64,000 bases of DNA from NCBI GenBank assembly GCA_016183985.1, contig JACPDN010000004.1:124001-188000 (forward strand). The letters are read 5' to 3'. Position numbers and translations under genes: made by a program. Positions 48,270 to 57,548 of this stretch are shown here, one piece after another (positions within the stretch are counted from its first letter, which is position 1; each line of letters starts with the position of its first letter). This stretch comes from Pseudomonadota bacterium (GTDB lineage Bacteria > Pseudomonadota > Alphaproteobacteria > Dongiales > Dongiaceae). The notes under the pieces are model-generated. The model saw only the letters and a list, made by a program, of their open reading frames with translations, searched no databases and was not told where the DNA came from.

Positions 48270-50597
48270 TTAGGCCAGCTTTCGCAGCGCGAAGGTCGCT
48301 CTACCGGCGGATTTGGCTTCGTAAAGCGCGATATCTGCTTCTTTCAGCATCTGCTGGGCGGTGAGATCCGGGCGGTTGATGAGGGCGATGCCGATGCTGG
48401 TGGTGACAGGAATTTCCGTGCCGTTCCAAAGCACAGGTGCTGCCATGCGCTCCAGCAGCGCGTTGGCGACCCGCTTGGCAGAATCGGCGCCGTCTTTGGC
48501 GGTCAGCAGAATGATGAACTCATCACCACCCAGCCGCGCCACCTTGTCGGAACTGCGGACCACGGTGCGAATGCGATCGGCAAAGGCCTTCAGCACGCCG
48601 TCGCCGGCGTCGTGGCCCAGGCGGTCATTGATCTGTTTGAAGCGGTCGATGTCGAGATAGAGCACGGCGCCGCTCATTCCTGCGCCATGCCAGCCCGAAG
48701 CGGCGTCGGCCATGGCGGCGAGGATGGCGCGGCGATTGAAGAGGCCGGTCAGCGGATCGGTCGCTGCTTCGGTGCTGAGCGATATCTCGCGCTTATGCCG
48801 CTCCGTAATATCCCAGCCGATCGCATAGAAACCGGTCACGCGCCCATCGACGCGGATCTCGGGGATATAGCGCTGCTCGACATAGCGCCGTTCGCCTTTG
48901 GCGATGAGCGGGCGCAGGAAGGCAACCTCCTCGCCGCGCAAGGCCCGGTCAATATAGGGCTTCACGACGTCATAGATTTCCGGCTCGACAACATCGGCAA
49001 TGGTGCGGCCGACGATGTCATCCGCGCTGATCTCGAAGATGTCGTGATATTCCTTGTTGCAATATGCATAACGCTCTTTCGTGTCGATGAAGGCGACAAG
49101 GGCGGGCATTGCATCGGTCAGGGCACGCAGCAGGCGCGAGGAGCGCTCCATCTCGTCATGGGCGTCTTTGATCTGCGCCTGCGATTCCGTAACCTGTTGC
49201 AGCAATTCCTCAAGCCTATGCTCGCGATTCTGCTGTTCGGTGATATCGGTCGCAGCGCCGACCAGACGATAGAACTTCCCGTCCTCGCCTCGGATGCCGG
49301 CGGCGCGATTACTGAAATAGACGATATGTCCATCCTTGTGGCGGAAGCGCTGTACGATGTCGATGCGATCGATAAGGCCGGCTTCATAATCGAAGAACTG
49401 CGCGGTCGAGGCAGCATGGTCTTCTGGCAGCATCAGGCTCTTCCAGAACTGGATGTCGTTCGGGAAATCCGCATCGGTATAGCCGAGCATTTCCTTGAAG
49501 CGCGGCGAATACCAGACCTTGCCGGTGATCGGGTTGTAGTCCCAGATACCGTCCTGGCTGCCGGCGATGGCAAGGCCGAAGCGCTCTTCCGACCGGCGCA
49601 GGTTTTCCTCAATGTCGCGCTGTTCCGTGATGTCGCGAAAGACGGCAACGCCACCCCGGATCTTGTCCGCGTCATCACGCAAGGGCCGGCCGCTGACGCT
49701 GAGCAGCCGTGCCTTGCCATTGATCTCGTTATGTACCAGCATCTCGACGCCGTCGGTGGCCTCGCCCTGGATGGCCCGGACGATGGGCATGCGATCGGTA
49801 TCAAACAGCGTGCTGCGATCCGGCGTGTAGACGCCGAAGGACTCGCTCCATTTACGATGCGATAGATCGGTGGCGCCGACTCCCGCCAATGCCATCGACA
49901 TCGGATTGACCAGGATGATCTTTCCGGTGGCATCGGCCACGGTGACGCCTTCGCTCATCGAGTTGAAAATCGCCTCGAAGAGTTCAGTTTGTTCGGCAAG
50001 GCGGCGCTGCAGCGCAAACCGTTGGTCTTCGCTGTGCAGCACCAGGGCCAGGAGGGCAATGCTCAATGGTACAATGCCATAGATCGGCAGCGCCGCCCGC
50101 GCCGCCAGCGCCAGGGTTGCATTGGGATTGAGGAGAAGGAACCAGACATAACCCTGGCTGATGACGGCGACGCCGAGTACCAGCAGAGCGAGGAAGCCGA
50201 ACTTGATCCTGCCGTGCCGCACCAGATGAGCAAAGGCGATGCCGAGCACACCGGTGCAGGCGGTGCTGATGACGGCCGAGAGGCCGCCCGGGTAACCGAG
50301 CCACAGGCGATAGACACAGACCACGGCCGCGGTGATGGCCGTCCCGATGGGACCGCCAAAGATGCCGACGGTGGCGACCATCACGCTGCGTCCGTCGATC
50401 GAGACGCCCGGTGCCAGTGTGATGCCGTGCGACATGACGAGCAGCGCGCCGGCACTGAAAACAAGACCGATGGCTGCACTACGATAAGGCCCGGCCAGCA
50501 ACTGCGCCCGCGACACCGCCACATAACCCGCCGCGACAAGGGCGAAGAGGCTGACATTCTGCAGCAGTTGAAGAAAGATTGTGCCGACCGAAACCAC
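48270..50597 (-). CDS. 5TMR-PAS-PAS-PAS-GGDEF signalling protein
   Basis: A 775-residue membrane diguanylate cyclase. Residues of about 1-190 form a 5TMR-type sensor with six membrane segments, including SIDGRSVMVATVGIFGGPIG. Three PAS domains follow: near 205 (FEAIFNSMSEGVTVADATGK), 340 (FGLAIAGSQDGIWDYNPITG) and 490 (LRALTDAMPALVAFIDTKER). The GGDEF domain starts TEAATDPLTGLFNRRAILAA and contains the intact VARLGGDEFIILL near 690. It should make cyclic di-GMP on a ligand or redox cue. A GTG at 50597 is the start, with a weak ribosome site. Confidence 0.92.
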   Translation of the reverse strand: MVSVGTIFLQLLQNVSLFALVAAGYVAVSRAQLLAGPYRSAAIGLVFSAGALLVMSHGITLAPGVSIDGRSVMVATVGIFGGPIGTAITAAVVCVYRLWLGYPGGLSAVISTACTGVLGIAFAHLVRHGRIKFGFLALLVLGVAVISQGYVWFLLLNPNATLALAARAALPIYGIVPLSIALLALVLHSEDQRFALQRRLAEQTELFEAIFNSMSEGVTVADATGKIILVNPMSMALAGVGATDLSHRKWSESFGVYTPDRSTLFDTDRMPIVRAIQGEATDGVEMLVHNEINGKARLLSVSGRPLRDDADKIRGGVAVFRDITEQRDIEENLRRSEERFGLAIAGSQDGIWDYNPITGKVWYSPRFKEMLGYTDADFPNDIQFWKSLMLPEDHAASTAQFFDYEAGLIDRIDIVQRFRHKDGHIVYFSNRAAGIRGEDGKFYRLVGAATDITEQQNREHRLEELLQQVTESQAQIKDAHDEMERSSRLLRALTDAMPALVAFIDTKERYAYCNKEYHDIFEISADDIVGRTIADVVEPEIYDVVKPYIDRALRGEEVAFLRPLIAKGERRYVEQRYIPEIRVDGRVTGFYAIGWDITERHKREISLSTEAATDPLTGLFNRRAILAAMADAASGWHGAGMSGAVLYLDIDRFKQINDRLGHDAGDGVLKAFADRIRTVVRSSDKVARLGGDEFIILLTAKDGADSAKRVANALLERMAAPVLWNGTEIPVTTSIGIALINRPDLTAQQMLKEADIALYEAKSAGRATFALRKLA

Positions 50598-50759
50598 AGC
50601 TTTTCCCGACGAAGTGAGGAGAAGTCGCGTTTCAGCCTAGAAGCTGATGTTTAGCCGAAGGTTAATAATGAGGTCTTATCAATCAAAATCGAGCGCTGCC
50701 TTGGGAAACCAGTCTCCAAAACGGCTTCACTGCTGCGCCGTTTCAATTTCCCTGACGTT

Positions 50760-51299
50760 CTACTTGAAGGCAGCACAAGCGATACGAGCGCCGGCACCGC
50801 CGATGGGTTGGCTGGTGTAATCGTCGGGCGACGCGTGGATCACGATGGCAAAGCCGTCGGCATCGGCCAGCTTGGCGCGGTGATGTCCGCCCTTCAGCGA
50901 GGACAGCGTCGAATAGAGCTCGACATTGAGGCTGCCATCGCTTGTCACGAAGACATTGGGCAGGTCGCCCGCATCATTGGCATCAGGATTGAGAAGGCCG
51001 TGCACGACTTTGTCGCCACGATGGACATGGCCGCCGGCATTGGCGAATTTGGCGTCCGAGCAATCGCCTTTCTCGTGGAGATGCGCCCCATGCCAGCCGG
51101 CAGGCAGGCCTTGTGCTTCGATATGAATGAGGACGCCATTCGGTGCTTCGGTCACCTTGACCGACCCCGCCGCTTTGCCATCCGCACCTTTGAGATCGCC
51201 GGTCACTGCCTCGGCGCCTGCCGCCCAGGCATGGGCGGCACCGAAACTGAGCGGGGCGGCGCAGGCGAGGGCGAGCAGTATTTTGCGATGTCGAGACAT
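50760..51299 (-). CDS. sodC: Superoxide dismutase [Cu-Zn], periplasmic
   Basis: A 179-residue enzyme. A signal peptide (RKILLALACAAPLSFGAAHA) ends near residue 26. The copper/zinc ligands are in GWHGAHLHEKGDCSDAKF and NAGGHVHRGD, and HHRAKLADADGFAIVIHA supplies the last copper His and zinc Asp region. GGAGARIACAAF is the usual C-terminus with the second disulfide Cys. AAGGAG precedes the ATG at 51299. It detoxifies periplasmic superoxide. It is divergent from creA. Confidence 0.94.
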   Translation of the reverse strand: MSRHRKILLALACAAPLSFGAAHAWAAGAEAVTGDLKGADGKAAGSVKVTEAPNGVLIHIEAQGLPAGWHGAHLHEKGDCSDAKFANAGGHVHRGDKVVHGLLNPDANDAGDLPNVFVTSDGSLNVELYSTLSSLKGGHHRAKLADADGFAIVIHASPDDYTSQPIGGAGARIACAAFK

Positions 51300-51426
51300 G
51301 ATGTTCTCCTTGAAATAGCCGGGCAAAGGCGCCAAATCCGGACCCTGCAAGAATTCTTATGTGAACCCATTGTTCGAGCCGCGGGTTCCTCCGCCCCTTC
51401 ATAGCATGAGAAGGATAAGACCATAG

Positions 51427-51906
51427 ATGAGACGCGTCGGAAAATCTGTCGCGGCAATGCTGCTCAGTTTCGCTGCCCTGTCGTGGACAACGGGCGTTGC
51501 CTTGGCTCAGGAGCGGATCGGCGAGGTATCGACGACTTTTCGCCTGATGAGCCCCAACGACAAGGTCGTCATCGAACGTTTTGACGACCCGAAAGTCGAG
51601 AACGTCTCGTGTTATCTGTCGCGTGCCGAGACCGGCGGCTGGAGCGGGGCGATGGGCCTCGCGGAAGATCCCAGCCGTTTCTCGATCGCCTGCCGCGCGG
51701 TGGGGCCGGTGACGATGAAGGGCAGGATCCCGACCGACAAGAAGGGCGAGGTGGTGTTCTCGGAAGACACCTCGATCATGTTCAAGGAGCTGCGCATCAG
51801 CCGCTTTCATGACACGCAAAAAAACGTGCTGGTCTATCTGGTGTGGTCGACCAAACTGATCGACGGCTCGCCCTATAACTCGATTTCCGTGGTGCCGCTA
51901 AACTAG
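51427..51906 (+). CDS. CreA family periplasmic protein
   Basis: A 159-residue exported protein. The signal peptide (RRVGKSVAAMLLSFAALSWT) ends near ALAQ at residue 28. The mature part matches CreA: IGEVSTTFRLMSPNDKVVIE, FDDPKVENVSCYLSRAETGG, EDPSRFSIACRAVGP and VYLVWSTKLIDGSPYNSISV. The two Cys residues probably form a disulfide. The biochemical role of CreA is unknown. AAGGA lies 12 bases before the ATG. Confidence 0.9.
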   Translation: MRRVGKSVAAMLLSFAALSWTTGVALAQERIGEVSTTFRLMSPNDKVVIERFDDPKVENVSCYLSRAETGGWSGAMGLAEDPSRFSIACRAVGPVTMKGRIPTDKKGEVVFSEDTSIMFKELRISRFHDTQKNVLVYLVWSTKLIDGSPYNSISVVPLN

Positions 51907-52020
51907 GGCCGCAAATCCGCCGCATTTTATGCGTCTCATCTATCGGTCAGTCCTGACCTATGCGGTTTTATCTATGGCACCATCGAAACAAGCGATTGGG
52001 CAGGCTGTCACCGATATGTC

Positions 52021-52902
52021 ATGGTCCCGCTCATCATGCAGCACACGCTTTCCTTCTCCATGACCCTGCTGGTCCTGCTCGCGGCCGTGATGCACGCCAG
52101 CTGGAACGTGATGGTCAAAATCGGCAATGACACCTTGCTCAATATGGGCCTCACCATGGGCCTTGCCGGCCTGGTCGCCGTGCCGTTCCTGTTTGTCACC
52201 CAGGTGCCGGATCCCACGAGCTGGATCTACCTCTTCGGCTCGCTCACGACCCATCTTGGCTATTACCTGTTCCTGGTCCTCGCCTATCGGCATGGCGAGC
52301 TAAGCCAGGTCTATCCGATCGCCCGCGGCTCGGCGCCGCTGCTGGTGGCCGTTTCCGCCTGGCTGCTGCCACCCTATGAAGTGCTGGCGCTGTGGCAGAT
52401 GGCCGGTGTCGCCGCGATTTCCATCGGCATCCTGTCGCTCTCGGTCGAAAAGCCGCTCTCGGGCGCTCACAAATGGGAGCCGGTTGCCTTTGGCCTGCTC
52501 ACCGGCGTTTGCATCATGGGCTACATGCTGTGCGATGGCCTGGGCGTGCGCGCGGCGGGCAATAGCGAGGCGCAGCAATTCGGTTATATTGCCTGGCTGT
52601 TCGCGCTGGATGCGCCGATGCTCGTGCTGTTCTGCTTGTGGCGGCGGGGCATCAAACCCGCGCTCAGCTATTGGTCGGGTGCCTGGAGGCTGGGCCTTGC
52701 CGGCGGCTGCCTTTCGGCCGGCGCTTACGGCATCTCGATTTTCGCCATGAAAAGCGGGGCTTTCGCCCAGGTGAGCGCCTTGCGCGAAACCAGCGTCATT
52801 TTCGCCGCCATTATGAGTGCTTTCCTGCTCAAGGAGCGCTTCCGCAAACGCCGCTATGCCTCGGTGAGCTTGGTGGCGCTGGGGGCCGTCCTTCTTCATT
52901 AG
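52021..52902 (+). CDS. EamA/DMT-family transporter
   Basis: A 293-residue protein with about ten membrane helices in two EamA repeats, starting MTLLVLLAAVMHASWNVMVK and ending RKRRYASVSLVALGAVLL. GELSQVYPIARGSAPLLVAV is the conserved loop of the second pair. The family exports or imports small metabolites, and the substrate here is unknown. Starts at 52021 and 52036 are both possible, and neither has a strong ribosome site. Confidence 0.9.
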   Translation: MVPLIMQHTLSFSMTLLVLLAAVMHASWNVMVKIGNDTLLNMGLTMGLAGLVAVPFLFVTQVPDPTSWIYLFGSLTTHLGYYLFLVLAYRHGELSQVYPIARGSAPLLVAVSAWLLPPYEVLALWQMAGVAAISIGILSLSVEKPLSGAHKWEPVAFGLLTGVCIMGYMLCDGLGVRAAGNSEAQQFGYIAWLFALDAPMLVLFCLWRRGIKPALSYWSGAWRLGLAGGCLSAGAYGISIFAMKSGAFAQVSALRETSVIFAAIMSAFLLKERFRKRRYASVSLVALGAVLLH

Positions 52903-53025
52903 TTTGCCTGAAACTTTTCTGTAGCGCCGTTGTTGCAACAGGTCGACGGGTGGGGTTCGTGTTAGGAATCAGCCATCCGGAGCGGTCGGGTTTTCCCGCC
53001 AATAGTTCTCCCGCTTGGGCGCCAG

Positions 53026-53847
53026 ATGAGCAGCAGTTTTTCACGACCTTCAGACACGGCCCCGATCGTCGCAGGGCGGCCTTCTTATGAGAGCTTCCTG
53101 CGGATCAAGCAGGGAATCGGCAACGAGGCGCTGCGCGCGGCCGGTCTCCCGTCCATGGAGCATCTCTCCTATGACGCCTATGTCACCGCCCTCAAGCGCA
53201 AGGCGGCGGAGTCACAGGCGCATGCCGCAGCTCCGCTTGTCCCGCCGGCCGCTGAGAAGGCACGCGGCCGAAGCGTTGTCTGGACAGGTATTGTCGTGGC
53301 GCCGATCGCGATCGCCTTTGTCGTCCTGCTGGCCGACATTCTAAAGGACAGGCCGGGTGCCGAGCAGATCCCCAGCGCCACTGAAGCCATTGCGGCGCCA
53401 TTGACCGGTGACGGGCTCCCCGTATCGCTCAGCATCACGGCGACGGAAGATATGCCGCTGCCATATGTGCAGACCGAGACAGTGATGCCGGGCGCGTCGG
53501 CCGGATTTGACACCGCTACGCCGAATCTGGAGACCGCTCCTGTGGCTGTTGTCGAAGCGGCGCAGAAGGATCCGCCGGTTGAGTTGCTTGTGAACAAGCC
53601 GGCGGCGAAAAAGAAAAACACAGTGTCAGTTGAACCTACGGAAGCAAGTGTGGCGTCAGCCATGCCGGCCCCCGAACGACGTGCCACGGCGCCGCAAAAG
53701 AAGAAGACATCGTCGGCAACCGCAAGCCAATCAAGCAAGACGCGGCGGGCCGACGATTTCTGGCGGCCTCTGGTCGACCTCCTCAACGGCAAGGGCATGC
53801 GCGGCGCCCGCAATGTGCCGGCGCCCGAAGATCGGGCCGGCAGGTAA
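53026..53847 (+). CDS. Hypothetical single-pass protein, paralogue of the next gene
   Basis: A 273-residue protein of no recognised family. Residues of about 18-60 contain SYESFLRIKQGIGNEALRAA, then GLPSMEHLSYDAYVTALKR, a block shared with the next gene. A single membrane helix (SVVWTGIVVAPIAIAFVVLL) lies near residue 85. The C-terminal 170 residues are Ala/Thr/Lys/Pro-rich and unlikely to fold. Orientation is probably N-in with the tail in the periplasm. A CTGAAAC-type motif (52909) upstream is also found before the next gene. A role cannot be given. Confidence 0.75.
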   Translation: MSSSFSRPSDTAPIVAGRPSYESFLRIKQGIGNEALRAAGLPSMEHLSYDAYVTALKRKAAESQAHAAAPLVPPAAEKARGRSVVWTGIVVAPIAIAFVVLLADILKDRPGAEQIPSATEAIAAPLTGDGLPVSLSITATEDMPLPYVQTETVMPGASAGFDTATPNLETAPVAVVEAAQKDPPVELLVNKPAAKKKNTVSVEPTEASVASAMPAPERRATAPQKKKTSSATASQSSKTRRADDFWRPLVDLLNGKGMRGARNVPAPEDRAGR

Positions 53848-53942
53848 TCTGCCCGTTTTTCTGAAACCTTTCCGTTGCACCGGGAGCATTGCGGCATCGT
53901 CCCTTGTTTAGGCGCCGGAATATACTGCCGGGAGCCACATAC

Positions 53943-54863
53943 ATGACTGCCATGGCTAGCGATGACCTCCGCCAAGCCTCATCCCAGGGACTGGATGAAG
54001 GGGCACCAGGTGAACGGGTGTCCGGCGGACCGGATGCCTCATATGAAACCTTCCTGCGCGTGAAAAACGGCGTCAGCGATGCGGCGCTGCGTGCGGCGGG
54101 GCTGCCGCCGGCCCAGTCGCTCACCTATGACGAATATCTGGCGAGTGTCGGCAGCAAGAGCGCGCGAAAGGACGATGCACTGGATCGCCTGCGCGGAGCA
54201 CAGGCGGTACGCCTGGGGGCCACCGCCGACCCAGTGCCGGGGCCGCCGCCAGGACGACCGCCAGGACGACCGCCAGGACGACCGCCTCTGGGCCGGCGCC
54301 TGGTCTTGGACGAAGCGCCCGATGGCAGCTGGCGCATCGCCGCAGATCCGCATCAGCGGCCGCGCTGGGGGGAATCTCGGCCGTCCGGCCGGCGCATTTT
54401 CGCGAAGATCATCGGTATGTCGATGGGCATCGCCTTTGCCTTCGTCGCCGCCGCCTATATCAACGCGGCCTATCTGCGTGATTGGCGATGGCCCGTGATA
54501 GGGGCCAGCACACCGGCCGCGGCGCCCGCCACCGCCGACGCTGGCGCGGAAGCAAAAGGGGCGGCCCCGGTGTCGATCACGGTGACGGATCCCGGCGCGG
54601 TCTTGGGACTGGATACGGCCTCGGGCAATGCGGATCAGGCCGCACCAGATACGAGCTGGGCTGAGACGCCGCCGCAACCGAATTCGGATAACGCGGATAC
54701 AGGATCAAAGTCGGTGGCACCGGAAAAGAGCACGCCGTCACGTCAGGTCAAAGCGGTCGATCTGCCAAGCTCGACCCCGACAGCCACGCAGCAGCGTCTC
54801 CCCAGCTCGACACAGACTACGCCTGCCACACCGGTCTATACCAAGCCGGCGTCGACCCCGTGA
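53943..54863 (+). CDS. Hypothetical single-pass protein with Pro-Gly-Arg repeats
   Basis: A 306-residue protein. Its N-terminal block, SYETFLRVKNGVSDAALRAA, then GLPPAQSLTYDEYLAS, repeats that of the upstream gene. A short Pro-Gly-Arg repeat follows near residue 100 (PPGRPPGRPPGRPPLGRR). One membrane helix (IIGMSMGIAFAFVAAAYINA) lies near residue 165. The rest is Ala/Pro/Thr-rich. The start at 53943 is chosen because GGGAG precedes it; a start at 53889 is possible. No known domain is seen. Confidence 0.75.
   Translation: MTAMASDDLRQASSQGLDEGAPGERVSGGPDASYETFLRVKNGVSDAALRAAGLPPAQSLTYDEYLASVGSKSARKDDALDRLRGAQAVRLGATADPVPGPPPGRPPGRPPGRPPLGRRLVLDEAPDGSWRIAADPHQRPRWGESRPSGRRIFAKIIGMSMGIAFAFVAAAYINAAYLRDWRWPVIGASTPAAAPATADAGAEAKGAAPVSITVTDPGAVLGLDTASGNADQAAPDTSWAETPPQPNSDNADTGSKSVAPEKSTPSRQVKAVDLPSSTPTATQQRLPSSTQTTPATPVYTKPASTP
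54246..54281 (+). repeat. Three 12-bp tandem repeats in the second hypothetical gene
   Basis: CCGCCAGGACGA is repeated three times without change and encodes the PPGR repeats. The period keeps the frame, so copy-number changes would alter only the linker length. Confidence 0.9.
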
Positions 54864-55016
54864 TGAGCCGTTTCGGCCGAAAACGGGTTTGATCGGCGTG
54901 AAATCCCTCACAAAATCGTTCCCGCGACTTTTTTTGTGGACCTTGGGCGCCCGACGGCGCAAAGCTGGCCCGGCCCTCACTGGGGCTGAATTGTTGAAGT
55001 AGCGGGACACCAGGAT

Positions 55017-55868
55017 ATGTCGGCTTCGGCCAAGGATCTGCCGGATGCAGATCTCGAAAACCTCATTCGCGAGAAACATCGCCAGGCATTGGCGGAACCA
55101 AGAATCGGACGGGCCGCACAAGCGGCGCCGGAAATGGCTGCCACGGACTTTGCCGTGAAACCTTCGGCCCGGCTGGGCGGAACGCCGACCCTGGCGATCG
55201 ATCCTTCGGACCGTGTCCTGCCGATAACGGAAGCAGCGGGCCGTCGTCGCGGATCGCTGGTTCCTGTCATCGTCGTTGTGGTGGCGGTCGCCGTGGTCGG
55301 CGCCGTCGTGGCATGGACCCAGCAGGGCAGCGGTGACTTCGCCCTCTTTTCCTCGCCCAGCGCACCGGCTGCACCCGCCACCGATTTCGCGATTTCTGCC
55401 GAGAACAAGCCGCCGGTTGGACAGAGCACGCCTATTCTGCAGCCTGCTCCCGCACCCGTCCAGCAAGCGGCGCCAGCGCAGTCAGTACCGGCGCCGGCGG
55501 CACCTGTTCAGGCAGCGCCAGCTCAACCAGCGCCAGCCGTGCAGCAGGCAGAGAAGAAGGACGAGGCACCGGTGCAGCAGAAGGCACCGGAAAAGAAGAC
55601 GGTGAAGCCCGCCGAGAAGAAGGTCAAACCGGCTGAGAAGCCGAAGCAGGCCGCGGCCAAGCCCAAGCCGGCGGCAAGTGACGAAGGGGATGCGTCGTTC
55701 TCGACGCTGCTCAACAGCCTGACAACGGAAGCACCGCAGCAAGAAACCGCGGCACCTGGCAATACACAGCCGGCCGTTCAGCAGCCGGCCACTCAGTCAA
55801 AATCAGGCGCACCGCTGCCGACATCGACGGCGCCGTCGACACCGGGAACCCAGCTGTTCAATCCCTGA
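55017..55868 (+). CDS. Hypothetical single-pass protein with an Ala/Pro-rich tail
   Basis: A 283-residue protein. A 75-residue charged N-terminus (MSASAKDLPDADLENLIREK) leads to one membrane helix (SLVPVIVVVVAVAVVGAVVA) near residue 85. A long Ala/Pro/Gln/Lys tail follows. It lacks the shared N-terminal block of the two preceding genes, but has the same architecture and orientation. It may be a periplasmic spacer or cell-envelope linker protein. I do not recognise a family. Confidence 0.75.
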   Translation: MSASAKDLPDADLENLIREKHRQALAEPRIGRAAQAAPEMAATDFAVKPSARLGGTPTLAIDPSDRVLPITEAAGRRRGSLVPVIVVVVAVAVVGAVVAWTQQGSGDFALFSSPSAPAAPATDFAISAENKPPVGQSTPILQPAPAPVQQAAPAQSVPAPAAPVQAAPAQPAPAVQQAEKKDEAPVQQKAPEKKTVKPAEKKVKPAEKPKQAAAKPKPAASDEGDASFSTLLNSLTTEAPQQETAAPGNTQPAVQQPATQSKSGAPLPTSTAPSTPGTQLFNP

Positions 55869-55929
55869 CGCAACACTCCCCCGGCCAAGGCGATGCGTGG
55901 GGTGGGGGCGATGAGCGCGGTCGGGGCGA

Positions 55930-56214
55930 TCAGGCGTTGTGATGCTGCAGCTGGAAACGGCGCGCCGATACCAGCGAGGAAACCGCGAGCAGTTTATGGG
56001 CGTAAGGATCGCTCATGTTGCGGAGCGCTACGTGGGCCATGTCGCCCGGGCCCTTGAAGCGCTTTTCGACGCGCCAATGGGCGTACATATGTTCCGGCAG
56101 TTTGTCCGAGATTTCGATCAGGACCGAGCCGACATCCAGCTGGTCGATTTCTTCGTCATGGAGAACCTTGGCATCGCGATGCCACGGCAGCCAGTTAAGA
56201 AGTACCCGCCCCAT
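55930..56214 (-). CDS. Conserved hypothetical small protein (94 residues)
   Basis: A compact, mixed-charge protein beginning MGRVLLNWLPWHRDAKVLHD and continuing EEIDQLDVGSVLIEISDKLP. The predicted alternation suggests a small soluble fold. The start at 56214 is the first in-frame ATG after which this compact sequence begins, and its ribosome site is weak. It has no membrane helix or signal. It is upstream of no clear operon partner; the cyclophilin gene lies 148 bases further back on the same strand. Confidence 0.65.
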   Translation of the reverse strand: MGRVLLNWLPWHRDAKVLHDEEIDQLDVGSVLIEISDKLPEHMYAHWRVEKRFKGPGDMAHVALRNMSDPYAHKLLAVSSLVSARRFQLQHHNA

Positions 56215-56362
56215 AATTTTGCGCCCCTGAAAGTAACGGATCACGGCCCGATGCCGATGATCTGATACTCCCAGCTTAGGTGGCATTTCTTAATAACAAG
56301 TTTCGGAGATTTCGCTAACCTGTTGGCCGGACTGAAAAGTCCGGCCTTTTAGGCGTTTGCGA

Positions 56363-56842
56363 TTATTCGAACCGGATGTGGTTGATCTCGTCGCCCATCT
56401 CTAGGGATTGTAGGACATCGAGCCCGTCGACGATCTGGCCGAACACCGTGTGCCCGCCATCGAGATGCGGCTGCGGGTCGAGAACCAGAAAAAATTGCGA
56501 GCCGCCGGTATCGCGGCCGGCATGGGCCATGGAGAGGGCGCCTTCGACATGCTTATGCGGGTTGCCCTTGGTCTCGCAGGCAATGCGCCAGCCGGGACCG
56601 CCGGTGCCGCTGCCGGTCGGGCAGCCGCCTTGAGCCACGAAACCGGGGATGACACGGTGGAAGTTGAGGCCGTCATAGAACTTGTCCTGGGCCAGCACAT
56701 AGAAATTGGCGACGGTATTGGGTGCCTCTTCCGGGAACATCTCCAGTTTCATGTCGCCCTTGGAGGTCGAGATGGTGCAGTGCTTCAGGCCTTTGATCTT
56801 CTCTGCTGAGAGATCGTGCACCTTAAGGTCGCCGCGGGACAT
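56363..56842 (-). CDS. Peptidyl-prolyl cis-trans isomerase (cyclophilin type)
   Basis: A 159-residue cyclophilin without a signal peptide, thus cytoplasmic. The active-site block [20 protein letters not shown] holds the catalytic Arg. [40 protein letters not shown] and [18 protein letters not shown] complete the fold. It speeds proline isomerisation during folding. It is a stand-alone gene between two minus-strand units. Confidence 0.94.
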   Translation of the reverse strand: MSRGDLKVHDLSAEKIKGLKHCTISTSKGDMKLEMFPEEAPNTVANFYVLAQDKFYDGLNFHRVIPGFVAQGGCPTGSGTGGPGWRIACETKGNPHKHVEGALSMAHAGRDTGGSQFFLVLDPQPHLDGGHTVFGQIVDGLDVLQSLEMGDEINHIRFE

Positions 56843-56942
56843 ATTTCTATCCTTTCAGGTCATTCCGCCGCCCGTTCTGGGCGCGGCCGATATTGTTATG
56901 CGGGCCTATCTATGGCGATCAGGCCGCAAGTTCAACCACTGA

Positions 56943-57548
56943 TCAGCTGCGGGCGCCGAGATCGGCCACGAATTTTGCCAGGATCTCATTGAGGCCGACA
57001 TTGAGGGCGTGAACCGCGTCATCGATGTCCGGACCACTCGCATCCTTGGTGACTTCGTAGCTGCCGGACGAGACGATGGAATCCGTCGTCTTGTCGATGA
57101 GGGCCAGTTCCAGCGCGATGACGGCCGCATTCTTGCCGCCGCTCAGCTGTTCCAGGCGCTTGATGCGGCCTTCAACCCGGTATTGCGCTTGTACGCGCAA
57201 TTCGCTGGGCACCACGTCCTTGGCCAGTTTCGCGGCCCGCAGATAGGCGACGATCTGGTCGCGCAGCATGGCGGGCGGCGGATCGGTCCAATAGGCGTAA
57301 TTGCGCTGCTCCAGCTTCTGTCCGTTATCCTTGGTGAAGAGCAAAGGCCGCTCGCCCATGACGCCTTCGGCCTGCAGCGGCGGAACCTCGATCACGCCTT
57401 CGACGGGCTTTGTCACAGCTTCCGGCGCCGTGCCGGCGATGAGGCGGAAATACTGTTCCTTGGGCACGGGCGGGGCCGAGCCGAAACAGGCGCTTAGGGA
57501 AAGTGCCAGTCCAACGAGCAGAAGGCGGCGTGCCAGCATCATCTTCAT
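56943..57548 (-). CDS. ABC-type transport auxiliary lipoprotein (MCE-associated)
   Basis: A 201-residue lipoprotein. The signal LLVGLALSLSACFGSAPP contains the lipobox LSAC with the lipidated Cys at residue 21. Further on, YRVEGRIKRLEQL and the closing ALNVGLNEILAKFV match the PqiC-type auxiliary family (PF03886). Such lipoproteins sit in the outer membrane and accept lipids from MCE proteins. It overlaps the mlaD-like stop by one base (TAATG), which ties it to the MCE operon. Confidence 0.86.
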   Translation of the reverse strand: MKMMLARRLLLVGLALSLSACFGSAPPVPKEQYFRLIAGTAPEAVTKPVEGVIEVPPLQAEGVMGERPLLFTKDNGQKLEQRNYAYWTDPPPAMLRDQIVAYLRAAKLAKDVVPSELRVQAQYRVEGRIKRLEQLSGGKNAAVIALELALIDKTTDSIVSSGSYEVTKDASGPDIDDAVHALNVGLNEILAKFVADLGARS

